The notes beneath the pieces are model-generated. The model was not told the origin of the DNA and did not search any database. It saw nothing but the letters and a program-made list of their open reading frames with translations. Below, piece by piece: positions 36,497-44,949 of a stretch of DNA of 64,000 nucleotides; the stretch's first letter is position 1; each line of letters opens with the position of its first letter. The position numbers were made by a program, and so were the translations under genes. Source of the stretch: Myxococcales bacterium (lineage in GTDB: Bacteria; Myxococcota_A; Polyangia; Polyangiales; Polyangiaceae); NCBI GenBank assembly GCA_004193285.1, contig SECP01000032.1:34262-98261 (forward strand), given 5' to 3'.

Positions 36497-38638
36497 ATGA
36501 AGAAGCGCTGGCTAATCGTGGGTTTCGGGGCCCTCTTGCTGCTGACCGGCGCGCTCGCCTGGCGCGTTCGAAAGATACGCGCGCTGAGCAGTGGGGCGGC
36601 GGTGACGGCAGCACCGACCGCGACCGTTCGTGTCGCGAAGCCGCTGGAAGTGGGGGAAATGCTGTACGACGGCAAGCTCCAGCCCGGCTGGGACGACTGG
36701 GGCTGGGGCCTCCACGACATGGGGAAGGGCCCGGCCCGTATCACCTTCGCGGGTTACGGCGGGATCCTCTTCCATCACGTGCAGCTGGCCTCGCGCTTCG
36801 ACGGCGTGTCGTTTCGCTATCAAGCGCCTCCGGAGTGGGGCGAGTTCATGCACGTCACCCTGCTCTGGGCAGGGCTCCCGGACGACGCCTTTCCGCAAGT
36901 GAACGTGGAGGGCCGCCACGTCGCGGTGGTGGACGGCTGGCGCGAAGTGCTCATCCCCTGGTCGGAGCTGAATCCGGAGCGTCGCGCCTTCGACCGCGTG
37001 CGCATCGGTAGTCGCAACCTGGTCGGCTCCGAGCCGGTTCTTTTGGACCGCGTGATGCTGACGCGCGGCACCGAAATGGCGGCCGTGGTCGGCAAGGGCA
37101 GCGCGCAGCTCCGCGTGCGGTGCAGCGAGCCCGCCACCCCCATCAGCGAGCTGATCTACGGCAACTCGACCGACTCCTGGAGCAGCGGCCAGAGCGCGAA
37201 ACGTATCGGCGGCAACACGCTCACCCGGCAGAACTGGGAGACGGGCGCCTACAACGTGGGGCGCGACTGGTTCTTCGAAAACACCACGAACAAGACGACG
37301 TTCTTCGAGTCGCTGGATACCGAGGCCAAGGCCAAGCGCCCCATGGCCCTCGTGGTGCCGATGATCGGTTGGGTCGCGAAGGACTCGACCTCCGTCGGTT
37401 TTCCTCGCTCCCGCTTTCCCAATCAGGAAAAGTTCGACCCGTACAAGGCCGAGGCCGGCAACGGCATCGCGCCGGACGGCCGCAAGCTCGCGCCTGGCGA
37501 TCCGTCACAGACGAGCATTCCCGCGCCGCCCGAGCTGATCGAAAAGTGGGTCAAAAAGCTGGTGGAACAGAACATCGCGCGCGGCTCGCGCGGCGTCTCC
37601 ACTTACATCTTGGACAACGAGCCCGCGCTCTGGAGCTCGACCCACCGCGACGTGCATCCGAGCCCAGTCAGCTACGACGAGCTGCTGGATCGCACCATCA
37701 AGTACGCGACCGCCATCCGCAACGCGGACCCGGAGGCGATCATCGCCGGCCCCGCCGAGTGGGGCTGGCCGGCGTTCTTCACCTCCGCGCTGGACAGCGA
37801 GAACAAGAACACCCAGGACCGGGCGCGCCACGGCGGCGAGGCCCTCGTTCCCTGGTACTTGCAGCAACTCGCGCAGCACCAGCAGCGAACCGGTAAGCGT
37901 CTGCTAGACGTGCTGGACCTTCACTTTTACCCGCAGGCGCAAGGTGTGTTCGCGGACGGCGGCGCCCAGAAGGACGAAGTGACGAACGAGCTGCGGCTGC
38001 GGTCGACGCGCGCGCTCTGGGACCCCACGTACTTCGACGAGTCGTGGATCAAGGAGTCCGTGCGGCTCATCCCCCGCATGAAGGAGTGGGTGCGGCAGAG
38101 CTACCCCGGCACGAAGATTTCGATCGGCGAGTGGAGCTTCGGCGCGGAGGACCACATCAGCGGCGGGCTTGCGACCGCGGAAGCGCTCGGGCGCTTTGGG
38201 CAGCAGGGGCTGGACAGCGCTTACCACTGGGGTGAGTTGAAAGAGACAGACCCGGCTTTTTGGGCGTTTCGCGCCTACCGTAACTTCGACGGCAAGGGCG
38301 CTCGCTTCGGCGATCAAGCGCTGGCGGTGACAGAGGCGGAGCAGGTTTCGCTGTTCGCCTCCCGGGACGCTCAGTCCTCGAGCCCGCGCTTGGTGCTCGT
38401 CCTCGTCAATCGCTCCGCTCAATCCGAGCTGTCCGCGCGCATCTCGCTAGATGCTTGTGGAGACGTGACCTCGTCACGCCTGTTCAGCTATGCCGAGCAC
38501 GCGGCCGGTTTGAAAGAAGGCAAAGCACCGTTGGAAGCGAGTGGGGCCGGGAGCGGAGGCGCAGTCACGGCGGTTCTCGCGCCGAATTCGTTCGCAGTAG
38601 TAGAGCTCACGAGCAGCGCGGCTGCGAAGACACAATAG
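36497..38638 (+). CDS. GH44 family glycosidase with N-terminal membrane anchor
   Basis: 713 residues from ATG 36497. MKKRWLIVGFGALLLLTGALAW is a signal anchor. Residues 55-195 form a beta-sandwich-like, possibly carbohydrate-binding, domain. The GH44 TIM barrel starts at about 205. General acid/base Glu375 in ILDNEPALWSSTHRD and nucleophile Glu545 in SIGEWSFGAEDHISGG match the family. DLHFYPQ is a further GH44 block. The C-terminal beta domain is the usual GH44 companion. Family members hydrolyse beta-1,4-glucans and xyloglucan. Being membrane-tethered in the middle of EPS genes, it may instead trim a self-made beta-glucan. Confidence 0.92.
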   Translation: MKKRWLIVGFGALLLLTGALAWRVRKIRALSSGAAVTAAPTATVRVAKPLEVGEMLYDGKLQPGWDDWGWGLHDMGKGPARITFAGYGGILFHHVQLASRFDGVSFRYQAPPEWGEFMHVTLLWAGLPDDAFPQVNVEGRHVAVVDGWREVLIPWSELNPERRAFDRVRIGSRNLVGSEPVLLDRVMLTRGTEMAAVVGKGSAQLRVRCSEPATPISELIYGNSTDSWSSGQSAKRIGGNTLTRQNWETGAYNVGRDWFFENTTNKTTFFESLDTEAKAKRPMALVVPMIGWVAKDSTSVGFPRSRFPNQEKFDPYKAEAGNGIAPDGRKLAPGDPSQTSIPAPPELIEKWVKKLVEQNIARGSRGVSTYILDNEPALWSSTHRDVHPSPVSYDELLDRTIKYATAIRNADPEAIIAGPAEWGWPAFFTSALDSENKNTQDRARHGGEALVPWYLQQLAQHQQRTGKRLLDVLDLHFYPQAQGVFADGGAQKDEVTNELRLRSTRALWDPTYFDESWIKESVRLIPRMKEWVRQSYPGTKISIGEWSFGAEDHISGGLATAEALGRFGQQGLDSAYHWGELKETDPAFWAFRAYRNFDGKGARFGDQALAVTEAEQVSLFASRDAQSSSPRLVLVLVNRSAQSELSARISLDACGDVTSSRLFSYAEHAAGLKEGKAPLEASGAGSGGAVTAVLAPNSFAVVELTSSAAAKTQ

Positions 38639-38662
38639 TGATGTTCAGCTGAGTGCGAGCGA

Positions 38663-38678
38663 CGGAAGGCATCTTCCG
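38663..38678 (+). terminator. Short hairpin after the GH44 gene
   Basis: CGGAAG-GCAT-CTTCCG, a perfect 6-bp stem with a tetraloop, 25 nt past the stop codon. No T-run follows; weak terminator at best. It overlaps the predicted -35 of the next gene. Confidence 0.3.
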
Positions 38679-38702
38679 GCGCTAATGGTTGTCGGGTATA
38701 TT
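38674..38702 (+). promoter_or_regulatory. Possible promoter of the UbiA-family gene
   Basis: TATATT (38697-38702, five of six matches to TATAAT) with a poor -35 (TTCCGG, 38674-38679) 17 bp upstream. About 45 nt from the predicted start of transcription to the ATG at 38754. Confidence 0.28.
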
Positions 38703-38753
38703 GCGCCGGTGTGTGTCGCTTCCGAAACACACGCCGTCACCTCACCAGGAACC

Positions 38754-39773
38754 ATGGCTGAAGCAAACGTACCAGGTCAAACCCCGCTCGACCCCGCCGC
38801 GCCCATCAAGGGGCGCGCCACTTTGCGGGGGCATTTGGCCATCTGCCGCATCGACCATTGGTTCAAGAACGTCTTCGTCCTGCCCGGCATCGTGGCCGCG
38901 TACGGCGTGGATCCGACCCATGTCTCGCCGGATCTATGGCAGCGCGTCGTCATCGGGCTCGCGTCCATCTGCCTCGTTGCCTCCAGCAACTACGTCATCA
39001 ACGAGGTGCTGGACGCGCCGAGCGACCTGTCTCACCCCGTCAAGCACAAGCGCCCGGTGCCCTCCGGCAAGGTGAACATCCCCCTCGCCTACGTCCAGTG
39101 GATCGCGCTGATGGTCGTCGGGGTCGCCCTCGGCCGCCTCATCAGCCCCGCATTCATGTTCACCGCGCTCTTTCTGTGGGTGATGGGCTGCATCTACAAC
39201 ATTCGGCCCGTGCGCAGCAAAGACCTCCCGTACGTGGATGTGCTGTCGGAGGCCGTGAACAATCCCATCCGCATGCTCGCGGGTTGGTTCATCACCGGCA
39301 CGCCGTCCGTGGCGCCCGCGTCCCTCTTGCTCAGCTATTGGATGGTCGGGTGTTACTTCATGGCCATGAAGCGCTACGCCGAGTTTCGGGATATCGCGGA
39401 CGCCCCTCGCGCCGCCGCGTACCGAAAGTCCTTCGCGTTCTATACGGAGGAGCGGCTGCTCGTTTCGATCATGTTCTACGGTTCGGCGGCGATGCTGTTC
39501 CTCGGCGCGTTCGCTTTCCGCTACCGCTTGGAGCTCGTGCTGGCGTTCCCGCTGGTCTCGCTCGTCATGGCGCTCTACCTGATGATCGCGTTCCGTAAGG
39601 ACAGCGCCGTGCAGCGCCCGGAGGGCCTGTACAAAGAGCCCACCCTCATGGTGGCGGTGGTCACGTGCGCAGTCGTGGTCTGCGTCGCGCTCTTGGTGGA
39701 CATGCCGGTACTGCAGAAGGTGTTTCAGCCGACGGCGCCCACCATCGAGCAGCAATCGGCGGCCAAGCCGTAG
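38754..39773 (+). CDS. UbiA-family prenyltransferase, decaprenyl-phosphate phosphoribosyltransferase-like
   Basis: 339 residues from ATG 38754, with AGGA six bases upstream. Eight or nine predicted transmembrane helices. The first Asp-rich motif is NEVLDAPSDLSHP (83-95), followed by KHKRPVPSG; the family consensus is NDxxDxxxD, so Glu replaces the first Asp. The second motif lies in YNIRPVRSKDLPYVDVLSEAVNNPIRMLAG. This layout fits the branch that joins a phosphopentose to polyprenyl phosphate rather than ubiquinone or haem prenyltransferases. No partner 2'-epimerase genes are nearby. It could supply a lipid-linked pentose for the GT-C proteins at 47659 and 50169. Confidence 0.82.
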   Translation: MAEANVPGQTPLDPAAPIKGRATLRGHLAICRIDHWFKNVFVLPGIVAAYGVDPTHVSPDLWQRVVIGLASICLVASSNYVINEVLDAPSDLSHPVKHKRPVPSGKVNIPLAYVQWIALMVVGVALGRLISPAFMFTALFLWVMGCIYNIRPVRSKDLPYVDVLSEAVNNPIRMLAGWFITGTPSVAPASLLLSYWMVGCYFMAMKRYAEFRDIADAPRAAAYRKSFAFYTEERLLVSIMFYGSAAMLFLGAFAFRYRLELVLAFPLVSLVMALYLMIAFRKDSAVQRPEGLYKEPTLMVAVVTCAVVVCVALLVDMPVLQKVFQPTAPTIEQQSAAKP

Positions 39774-39825
39774 CTGGCGAGCGCCGCGCGTGGGCGAGCC
39801 AGCGGAGAAGGCTCGCCCCCGGCGC

Positions 39826-41853
39826 TCACTCCACGAACTTGGAGACGAGCATCACGTAGCTTGCCTGGTAGTAGATGGCAGGCTCCGTGAGCTCCCAAGA
39901 GCGGTCGTATTCGAGCTGCGGCTCCCACGCCGTGTTGAAGTCCAAGTACGTCTTCTGCGGCGGCTGCTTGCGCAGGGCCGAGCTCGCGCAGTGGTGCTCG
40001 GCGGGGTTCTGGTTCTGACAGTATTGGGGGTTAGGCCCGCCCGGCACGTAGCCCGGAGCTGGCCCGAGGCGTGACTTGGAAGCGTCGTCGAAGTCCGCAT
40101 CGCCATCGCGGAACCAAATGTGAAAAATTTGATTCAGGGACTTCTCGGCGCCGTAGGCGCGCATGTTCGTTAGGTACACCAGGCCCAGCGGATTCACGCC
40201 GTGGAACCACTGGAGGATGCCCTCCGCGCGGTCGCGGTAGGTGGCGGTATCCTCTTGCTTGAGCAGGCCGCGCTTCACCAAGTCCACCACCTCGTAATTG
40301 GTGTTGCCGACGTTGGCGCGCACCATGTTGTGACCCCAGTGGTAGGTCCAATCGCGCATGAACGCCCGGTAGAGATCCAGGTCCGGCTTCATGCCGTACA
40401 TGTCCAGGCCGTGAGCCTGGCTGCCCTTGCGCTCCAGAATCGTGGCCTTGATGGCGGCGTCCGCGTTCGGTAGCGCCGCGTACTGGAGGAGGGCTTCCCC
40501 TTGCTCCGGGTCGTACGCGGACCAGCCGTCTTCCTTCATCGGCCGGGTCGCGCCGTAGGTCTTGGCGATGTGCTCCGCGTAGGGGGCCTCACCGGTGAGC
40601 GCGAACAAGTAAATGGCCGCGACGACGCTGGCCTGCTCTTGCTGAGGTAGCTCTTTGTCCGAGTCGCCCGCCTTGATGGAGCCGTCGTCGCAGTCGTTGC
40701 GCTTGGGCGCGCCCTGAAAATGCGAAAACGCGCGCTTGGCTCGCTGCAGCAGCTCCTCTGCATAGGCTTTTTGCGAGGGGATGTCGCGCAGCACGAGCGC
40801 GGCGTGGGCAAAGAGCCCGGCCGCGACGATGGTCGCCGAGGAGCACGGCTGCGGATAATAGAAGCGCTGAAACCGGGAGAGCTCCGGACGCGGGTCGCCA
40901 TAGTCCACGTTGCCGACCTTCGGCAAAACGCCGCCGTTGAGGTCCGCGGGCTGCATCTTCTTCAGCCATTCGAGCTCGACCTTGAGCTCGTCCAGCAGGT
41001 CTGGAAGGCCGTTGCCGGATTCGGGGATGTTGTAGTCATCCCCGAACACCTGGGGCCGCTCCGTGTAGGCGGTCAGGAGTTGGTGAACCGGTGAGCTCGT
41101 GAACGTCACGTACTTGTTCGGGTCGCCGGCATCCCACCAGCCCCCGGAGAGGTCCCGCGCCGTCGCCGGGTTGCCGCGGTCCTTCACGCTGCGCGCTTGC
41201 TTGTCTTGCCCGGGGCCCACGTAATCCGCGGCCGCCGTCCAACACTTTCCCCCGACGCACGCGTACGGCTTCTCTTTCGGCACGTTGGCGCGCTGGAAGT
41301 AGAAGACTTTGACCGCTGCCTTGAGGACGTCACGATAGACGGAAGGTTTCACGTCGAAGCGGTGAGAGCGGAACCCGCCGTCCCTATCCACGATGCAGTA
41401 GCTGCCCTCGGTGCGGACGGCGCTGAAATCGAACCAATAGCCACGGTCGCCGGAGCTCTTTTGCAAGGCCCCGCCGTTCCACGCCGCCGGCGCGCCGGTG
41501 AAGACTCGCTTGCCATCCGCCCAGGCTCGAACCTCGTAAACCGGGCCGGGGGAGAGCTCTTGCGCGGCGTTCCAGCCCTCAGCCGGATCGGACAGCACCG
41601 CCACCTTGCGGGCCGCGCTGCGGTAGCCGAATTGGTCCACGCGAATGAGCTCGTTGACCGGCGTCTTCTCGCAGCTTTCGAACGGGGGGGCGGGCCTGTT
41701 CACCTGTCGAACCGGGGCGGTGGCGGCGGATGTCGGCGTCGCCTCCAGCCAGGAGGGCGGCGGGGGCTCGCGAGGACAACCCCCGAGGGCGAGCGCGAAG
41801 CCCACAGAAATGACCAAGCGAAGGGACGTGCGGGGCTCGCTTAAAAGATTCAT
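39826..41853 (-). CDS. GH9 endoglucanase-type lipoprotein
   Basis: 675 residues from ATG 41853 (GTG 41868 possible). Lipobox LALGGC (Cys26) and a Pro-rich linker. Residues about 65-170: Ig-like CelD_N domain (IRVDQFGYRSAARKVAVL). The GH9 (alpha/alpha)6 barrel follows with catalytic Asp241/Asp244 in GGWWDAGDPNKYVTF and catalytic acid Glu657 in ELTEPAIYYQASYV near the end. VNPLGLVYLTNMRAYG and a GHNMVRAN stretch are other family blocks. It should cleave beta-1,4-glucan on the cell surface. Divergent from the acyl-modification operon, 164 bp apart. Confidence 0.93.
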   Translation of the reverse strand: MNLLSEPRTSLRLVISVGFALALGGCPREPPPPSWLEATPTSAATAPVRQVNRPAPPFESCEKTPVNELIRVDQFGYRSAARKVAVLSDPAEGWNAAQELSPGPVYEVRAWADGKRVFTGAPAAWNGGALQKSSGDRGYWFDFSAVRTEGSYCIVDRDGGFRSHRFDVKPSVYRDVLKAAVKVFYFQRANVPKEKPYACVGGKCWTAAADYVGPGQDKQARSVKDRGNPATARDLSGGWWDAGDPNKYVTFTSSPVHQLLTAYTERPQVFGDDYNIPESGNGLPDLLDELKVELEWLKKMQPADLNGGVLPKVGNVDYGDPRPELSRFQRFYYPQPCSSATIVAAGLFAHAALVLRDIPSQKAYAEELLQRAKRAFSHFQGAPKRNDCDDGSIKAGDSDKELPQQEQASVVAAIYLFALTGEAPYAEHIAKTYGATRPMKEDGWSAYDPEQGEALLQYAALPNADAAIKATILERKGSQAHGLDMYGMKPDLDLYRAFMRDWTYHWGHNMVRANVGNTNYEVVDLVKRGLLKQEDTATYRDRAEGILQWFHGVNPLGLVYLTNMRAYGAEKSLNQIFHIWFRDGDADFDDASKSRLGPAPGYVPGGPNPQYCQNQNPAEHHCASSALRKQPPQKTYLDFNTAWEPQLEYDRSWELTEPAIYYQASYVMLVSKFVE

Positions 41854-41976
41854 GACGAGGCTGCTCACAACAGGTGGTTTTGCGATCGAGTTTCAAGCGC
41901 TCGAGTGACCGGACTTTGACTTGCTCAGCCAGATCTAGCCGAGAAACGAGGCTGCTGTCCGTAGTCTCCCTCTTTA

Positions 41977-42000
41977 CGCTACCACGAGAACGCGGTAGCG
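41977..42000 (+). promoter_or_regulatory. Hairpin in the leader of the acyl-modification operon
   Basis: CGCTACC-ACGAGAACGC-GGTAGCG, a perfect 7-bp stem with a 10-nt loop, ending 17 nt before the ATG at 42018 and therefore close to the ribosome binding region. Could be a protein operator or an RNA structure affecting translation of the first gene. Confidence 0.4.
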
Positions 42001-42017
42001 AAGACATTGGTCCGGTG

Positions 42018-42554
42018 ATGAGTCCCGCAAGCTTCGCGAACGTGGGGCGCTCCAGCGCTGCCGTGTCGGCGGTCGAGTGGGCGCTTCAGCGCTTTCCGCC
42101 GTTCGTCGGCGCGCGCGCCATCGCTCTCTCGCTTCGCATGGCTGGCGTGAGCGTTCCGTCGTCTACCGTGTTTTGGGGGATGCCCACCCTCGTCGGCACT
42201 GGGGACTACGCTGCACGCCTCTCGATAGGCGCGCTCTGCGGCCTGAACTTCGGTTGCTACTTCGAGCTGGACGAGCACATCACCCTGGCGGACCACGTGG
42301 CGGTCGGACACGAGGTCATGTTCTTGACGCGTTCCCGCGACGCCCGGGATCCGGCTTGTCGGGGCGCGGTGACGGGGGCCAAGCCGATCGTGGTCGAGGC
42401 GGGGTGTTGGCTCGGCTCCCGCAGCGTGATTCTACCGGGTGTCACGGTGGGGGCAGGCTCGGTGGTGGGAGCGAACGTGGTCGTCAGGGAGAGCCTGCCA
42501 CCCAACACGCTGCTCGCTGGCTCGCGTAGGATATCGATCGCCAAGTGGCGGTGA
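42018..42554 (+). CDS. LbH acyltransferase, first gene of the ACP operon
   Basis: 178 residues from ATG 42018. Short helical N-terminus, then hexapeptide turns: LSIGALCGLNFGCYFELDEHITLADHVAVGHEVMF in the coil, VEAGCWLGSRSVILPGVTVGAGSVVGANVVV, ending LPPNTLLAGSRRISIAKW. The usual catalytic His region is replaced by LTRSRDARDPAC, so catalytic competence is uncertain. Followed after 34 nt by the ACP gene. Probable acyl acceptor: a sugar of the EPS. Confidence 0.83.
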   Translation: MSPASFANVGRSSAAVSAVEWALQRFPPFVGARAIALSLRMAGVSVPSSTVFWGMPTLVGTGDYAARLSIGALCGLNFGCYFELDEHITLADHVAVGHEVMFLTRSRDARDPACRGAVTGAKPIVVEAGCWLGSRSVILPGVTVGAGSVVGANVVVRESLPPNTLLAGSRRISIAKWR

Positions 42555-42588
42555 CTCGGGGCGATAAGGAAGGCCATACGTTAAAGCA

Positions 42589-42894
42589 ATGATCGCACGC
42601 AAAGACGCATACGAAATCGTGCTCGAGAGCCTCAAGGAGGTCTTCGCGCAGATCGGCACCCCGCCGCCGGAGAGCCTCGGTGAGCAAACGGTGCTGGTGG
42701 GGACGGACGCGGTGCTGGACTCGTTGGGTGTCGTGCAGCTCATCGTGGAGGTGGAGCAGCGCGTCGAGTCCACTCACGGCGTCTCCATCACGCTGGCCAA
42801 TGACAAGGCCATGTCCGCTCGAAACAGTCCCTTCCGCACGGTGGGGGTGCTCGCGGACCACGTCATCGCGACGGCCGAGGAGGCCGCGTCGTGA
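42589..42894 (+). CDS. Acyl carrier protein
   Basis: 101 residues. Four-helix ACP pattern with the phosphopantetheine-bearing serine in VLDSLGVVQLIVEVEQ (Ser45). Longer than FabD-pathway AcpP (about 78) and less acidic, as expected for a specialised carrier. Its stop overlaps the start of the reductase gene (GTGA). Needs a 4'-phosphopantetheinyl transferase from elsewhere in the genome. Confidence 0.88.
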   Translation: MIARKDAYEIVLESLKEVFAQIGTPPPESLGEQTVLVGTDAVLDSLGVVQLIVEVEQRVESTHGVSITLANDKAMSARNSPFRTVGVLADHVIATAEEAAS

Positions 42895-43601
42895 CCGTCG
42901 GCGAGCGCCCGGTCATGCTCATCACCGGCTCTCGCAAGGGAATCGGCCGCTACTTGGCGGAGTACTACGTGGAGAAGGGCTACGCGGTCGAAGGCTGTAG
43001 CCGCGGTGAGTTGGACCTCGGCACTCCCCACTACCGCCACCACCAGGTGGACGTAGCGGACGAGAAGGCGGTCCGCACCATGGTCGCGGACATCACCAAG
43101 CGCCATGGCCGCATCGACGCGGTGCTCAACAACGCGGCCATCGCCAGCATGAATCACGTGCTGCTCACGCCCGCCAAATCCGCCAACCGGATGTTGGAGG
43201 TGAACGTCACTGGCACCATGCTCGTGTGTCGTGACGCGGCCAAGGTGATGATGCGCCGCAAGTACGGCCGCATCGTCAACTTCACCACGATCGTGGCGCC
43301 GATCGCCCTCGCCGGCGAAGCGATGTACGCGGCCTCCAAGAGCGCGGTCGTTACCTTCACGCGCATCTTGGCCTTCGAGCTCGGTCAGTGGGGCATCACG
43401 TGTAACTCTTTCGGCGCGACCCCCATCATGACGGACATGATCAAGGGCGTGCCCCAAGGCAAGATCGACGCGGTCGTGAACGGTCTCGCCATCAAGCGGC
43501 TCGGCACGCCGCAGGACTGCGCGAACGTTTGCGATTTCTTCATCAGCCCTGCCAGTGACAACATCACCGGTCAGGTCATCTACCTGGGGGGCATCACCTG
43601 A
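42891..43601 (+). CDS. FabG-like short-chain dehydrogenase with Thr in place of catalytic Ser
   Basis: 236 residues from GTG 42891. TGSRKGIG cofactor motif (12-19), NNAA (80-83), catalytic Tyr146 and Lys150 in MYAASK. At the position of the catalytic serine, thirteen residues before the Tyr, the sequence has Thr133 (NFTTIVAP). Ends with ITGQVIYLGGIT, the usual FabG C-terminus. Likely reduces a 3-keto (or other keto) acyl group held on the neighbouring ACP. Confidence 0.88.
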   Translation: MTVGERPVMLITGSRKGIGRYLAEYYVEKGYAVEGCSRGELDLGTPHYRHHQVDVADEKAVRTMVADITKRHGRIDAVLNNAAIASMNHVLLTPAKSANRMLEVNVTGTMLVCRDAAKVMMRRKYGRIVNFTTIVAPIALAGEAMYAASKSAVVTFTRILAFELGQWGITCNSFGATPIMTDMIKGVPQGKIDAVVNGLAIKRLGTPQDCANVCDFFISPASDNITGQVIYLGGIT

Positions 43602-43608
43602 AGTGAGT

Positions 43609-44949
43609 ATGGGCGCGGATTGGTTTCTCGAGCGCATGAACGGTTTCGGCGAGGAGCCCGCGCTCGCCGACGGCGAACGAACGACCAGCTATGCCTCGCT
43701 GCTGGAGCTGACCGAGGCGTGGTACGCGCGCTTGACCGAGCGAGGGCTGCGCGCAGGGGGCGTGTTGGCCATCGAAGGTACGTACTCGCCCAACGCTTGC
43801 GCCGCGTTCCTGGCCGGCATGCGCCTCGGTGCGGTCCTGGTGCCGCTGACGCCGCTGATGCGGGCGCATCGCGACAAGTTCTTGGAGATCGCGGAAGTGT
43901 CACTGCTCGTGGAGCTGGCAGAGGACGACGGCTTCTCGCTCCATTCGCTACCTCATAGCGTCGCGAACCCGCTCACCTTGAAGCTGCGAGAGCGGCAGCA
44001 CGCGGGACTCGTCATCTTCTCCTCCGGCTCCACCGGCGCGCCGAAGGCGATCCTCCACGATCTCGCTCAAATTCGAGAAAAGTTCCGGAAGGTCCGCCAG
44101 AAGAAGACGACCCTCACTTTCTTGCTGTTCGACCACATCGGCGGCATCGACACCCTGCTCGGTACGTTCGGCAGCGGCGGTTGCGTCGTCACGGTGTCGC
44201 AGCGCACGCCCGAGCTCGTTGCCCGCGCCATCGAACGGCACCACGTACACACGCTGCCAACTTCTCCGACGTTCCTGAACTTGCTCTTGATGAGCGGAGT
44301 TTGGGAGCAGTTCGACTTGTCGTCGCTGAAGGTCATCGCCTACGGCACGGAGCCGATGCCGCAGAGCACGCTCCAGCGCCTGAACGAGGTTTTCCCCGGC
44401 GTCGCTCTCGTGCAAACGTACGGGATGTCGGAGCTGGGGGTGCTGCGCTCCCGTTCGAAGGACAACGGCTCGCTCTGGATCAAGTTCACCGGTGAGGGCT
44501 TTCAGACCAAGGTCGTGGACGGCACCCTGTGGGTGAAGGCGGACGCGGCGATGCTCGGCTACCTGAACGCGCCGGATCTGTTCGACGACGAGGGTTGGCT
44601 GAATACTCAAGACGCCGTCGAGGTAGAGGGGGAGTACCTGCGCATCTTGGGCAGAGCGACGGACTTGATCAACGTCGGCGGCCAGAAGGTTTACCCGGCC
44701 GAGGTGGAGAATGTGCTGCTTCAGCTCTCCAACGTGCAAGAGGTGTCCGTCTTCGGTAAGCCGCATCCCATGATGGGGCAGGTCGTCGCGGCCCGCTTCA
44801 ACTTGCAGGAGCCCGAGCCGCTGGACCTCTTCAAGCGCCGCATGAACGCCTTCGGGCGCGAGCGCATGGCCAAGTACCAGATACCGGTGTATGTCGAGGT
44901 GGTGTCTGGCGAGCAGTTCGGTGCTCGCTTCAAGAAGCTGCGGCAATGA
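43609..44949 (+). CDS. ANL-superfamily acyl-CoA/acyl-ACP ligase
   Basis: 446 residues from ATG 43609; a GTG at 43603 is also possible. Shorter than typical acyl-CoA synthetases (500+). The ATP motif IFSSGSTGAPKAIL (137-149), YGMSELG (271-277) and GRATDLINVGGQKVYPAEVE (348-367) are clear. The C-terminal lysine region is reduced to ARFKKLRQ. Next to an ACP gene it probably adenylates a carboxylic acid and loads it on that carrier, as small AMP ligases do in some O-antigen and natural-product clusters. Overlaps the next gene by 4 nt. Confidence 0.88.
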   Translation: MGADWFLERMNGFGEEPALADGERTTSYASLLELTEAWYARLTERGLRAGGVLAIEGTYSPNACAAFLAGMRLGAVLVPLTPLMRAHRDKFLEIAEVSLLVELAEDDGFSLHSLPHSVANPLTLKLRERQHAGLVIFSSGSTGAPKAILHDLAQIREKFRKVRQKKTTLTFLLFDHIGGIDTLLGTFGSGGCVVTVSQRTPELVARAIERHHVHTLPTSPTFLNLLLMSGVWEQFDLSSLKVIAYGTEPMPQSTLQRLNEVFPGVALVQTYGMSELGVLRSRSKDNGSLWIKFTGEGFQTKVVDGTLWVKADAAMLGYLNAPDLFDDEGWLNTQDAVEVEGEYLRILGRATDLINVGGQKVYPAEVENVLLQLSNVQEVSVFGKPHPMMGQVVAARFNLQEPEPLDLFKRRMNAFGRERMAKYQIPVYVEVVSGEQFGARFKKLRQ

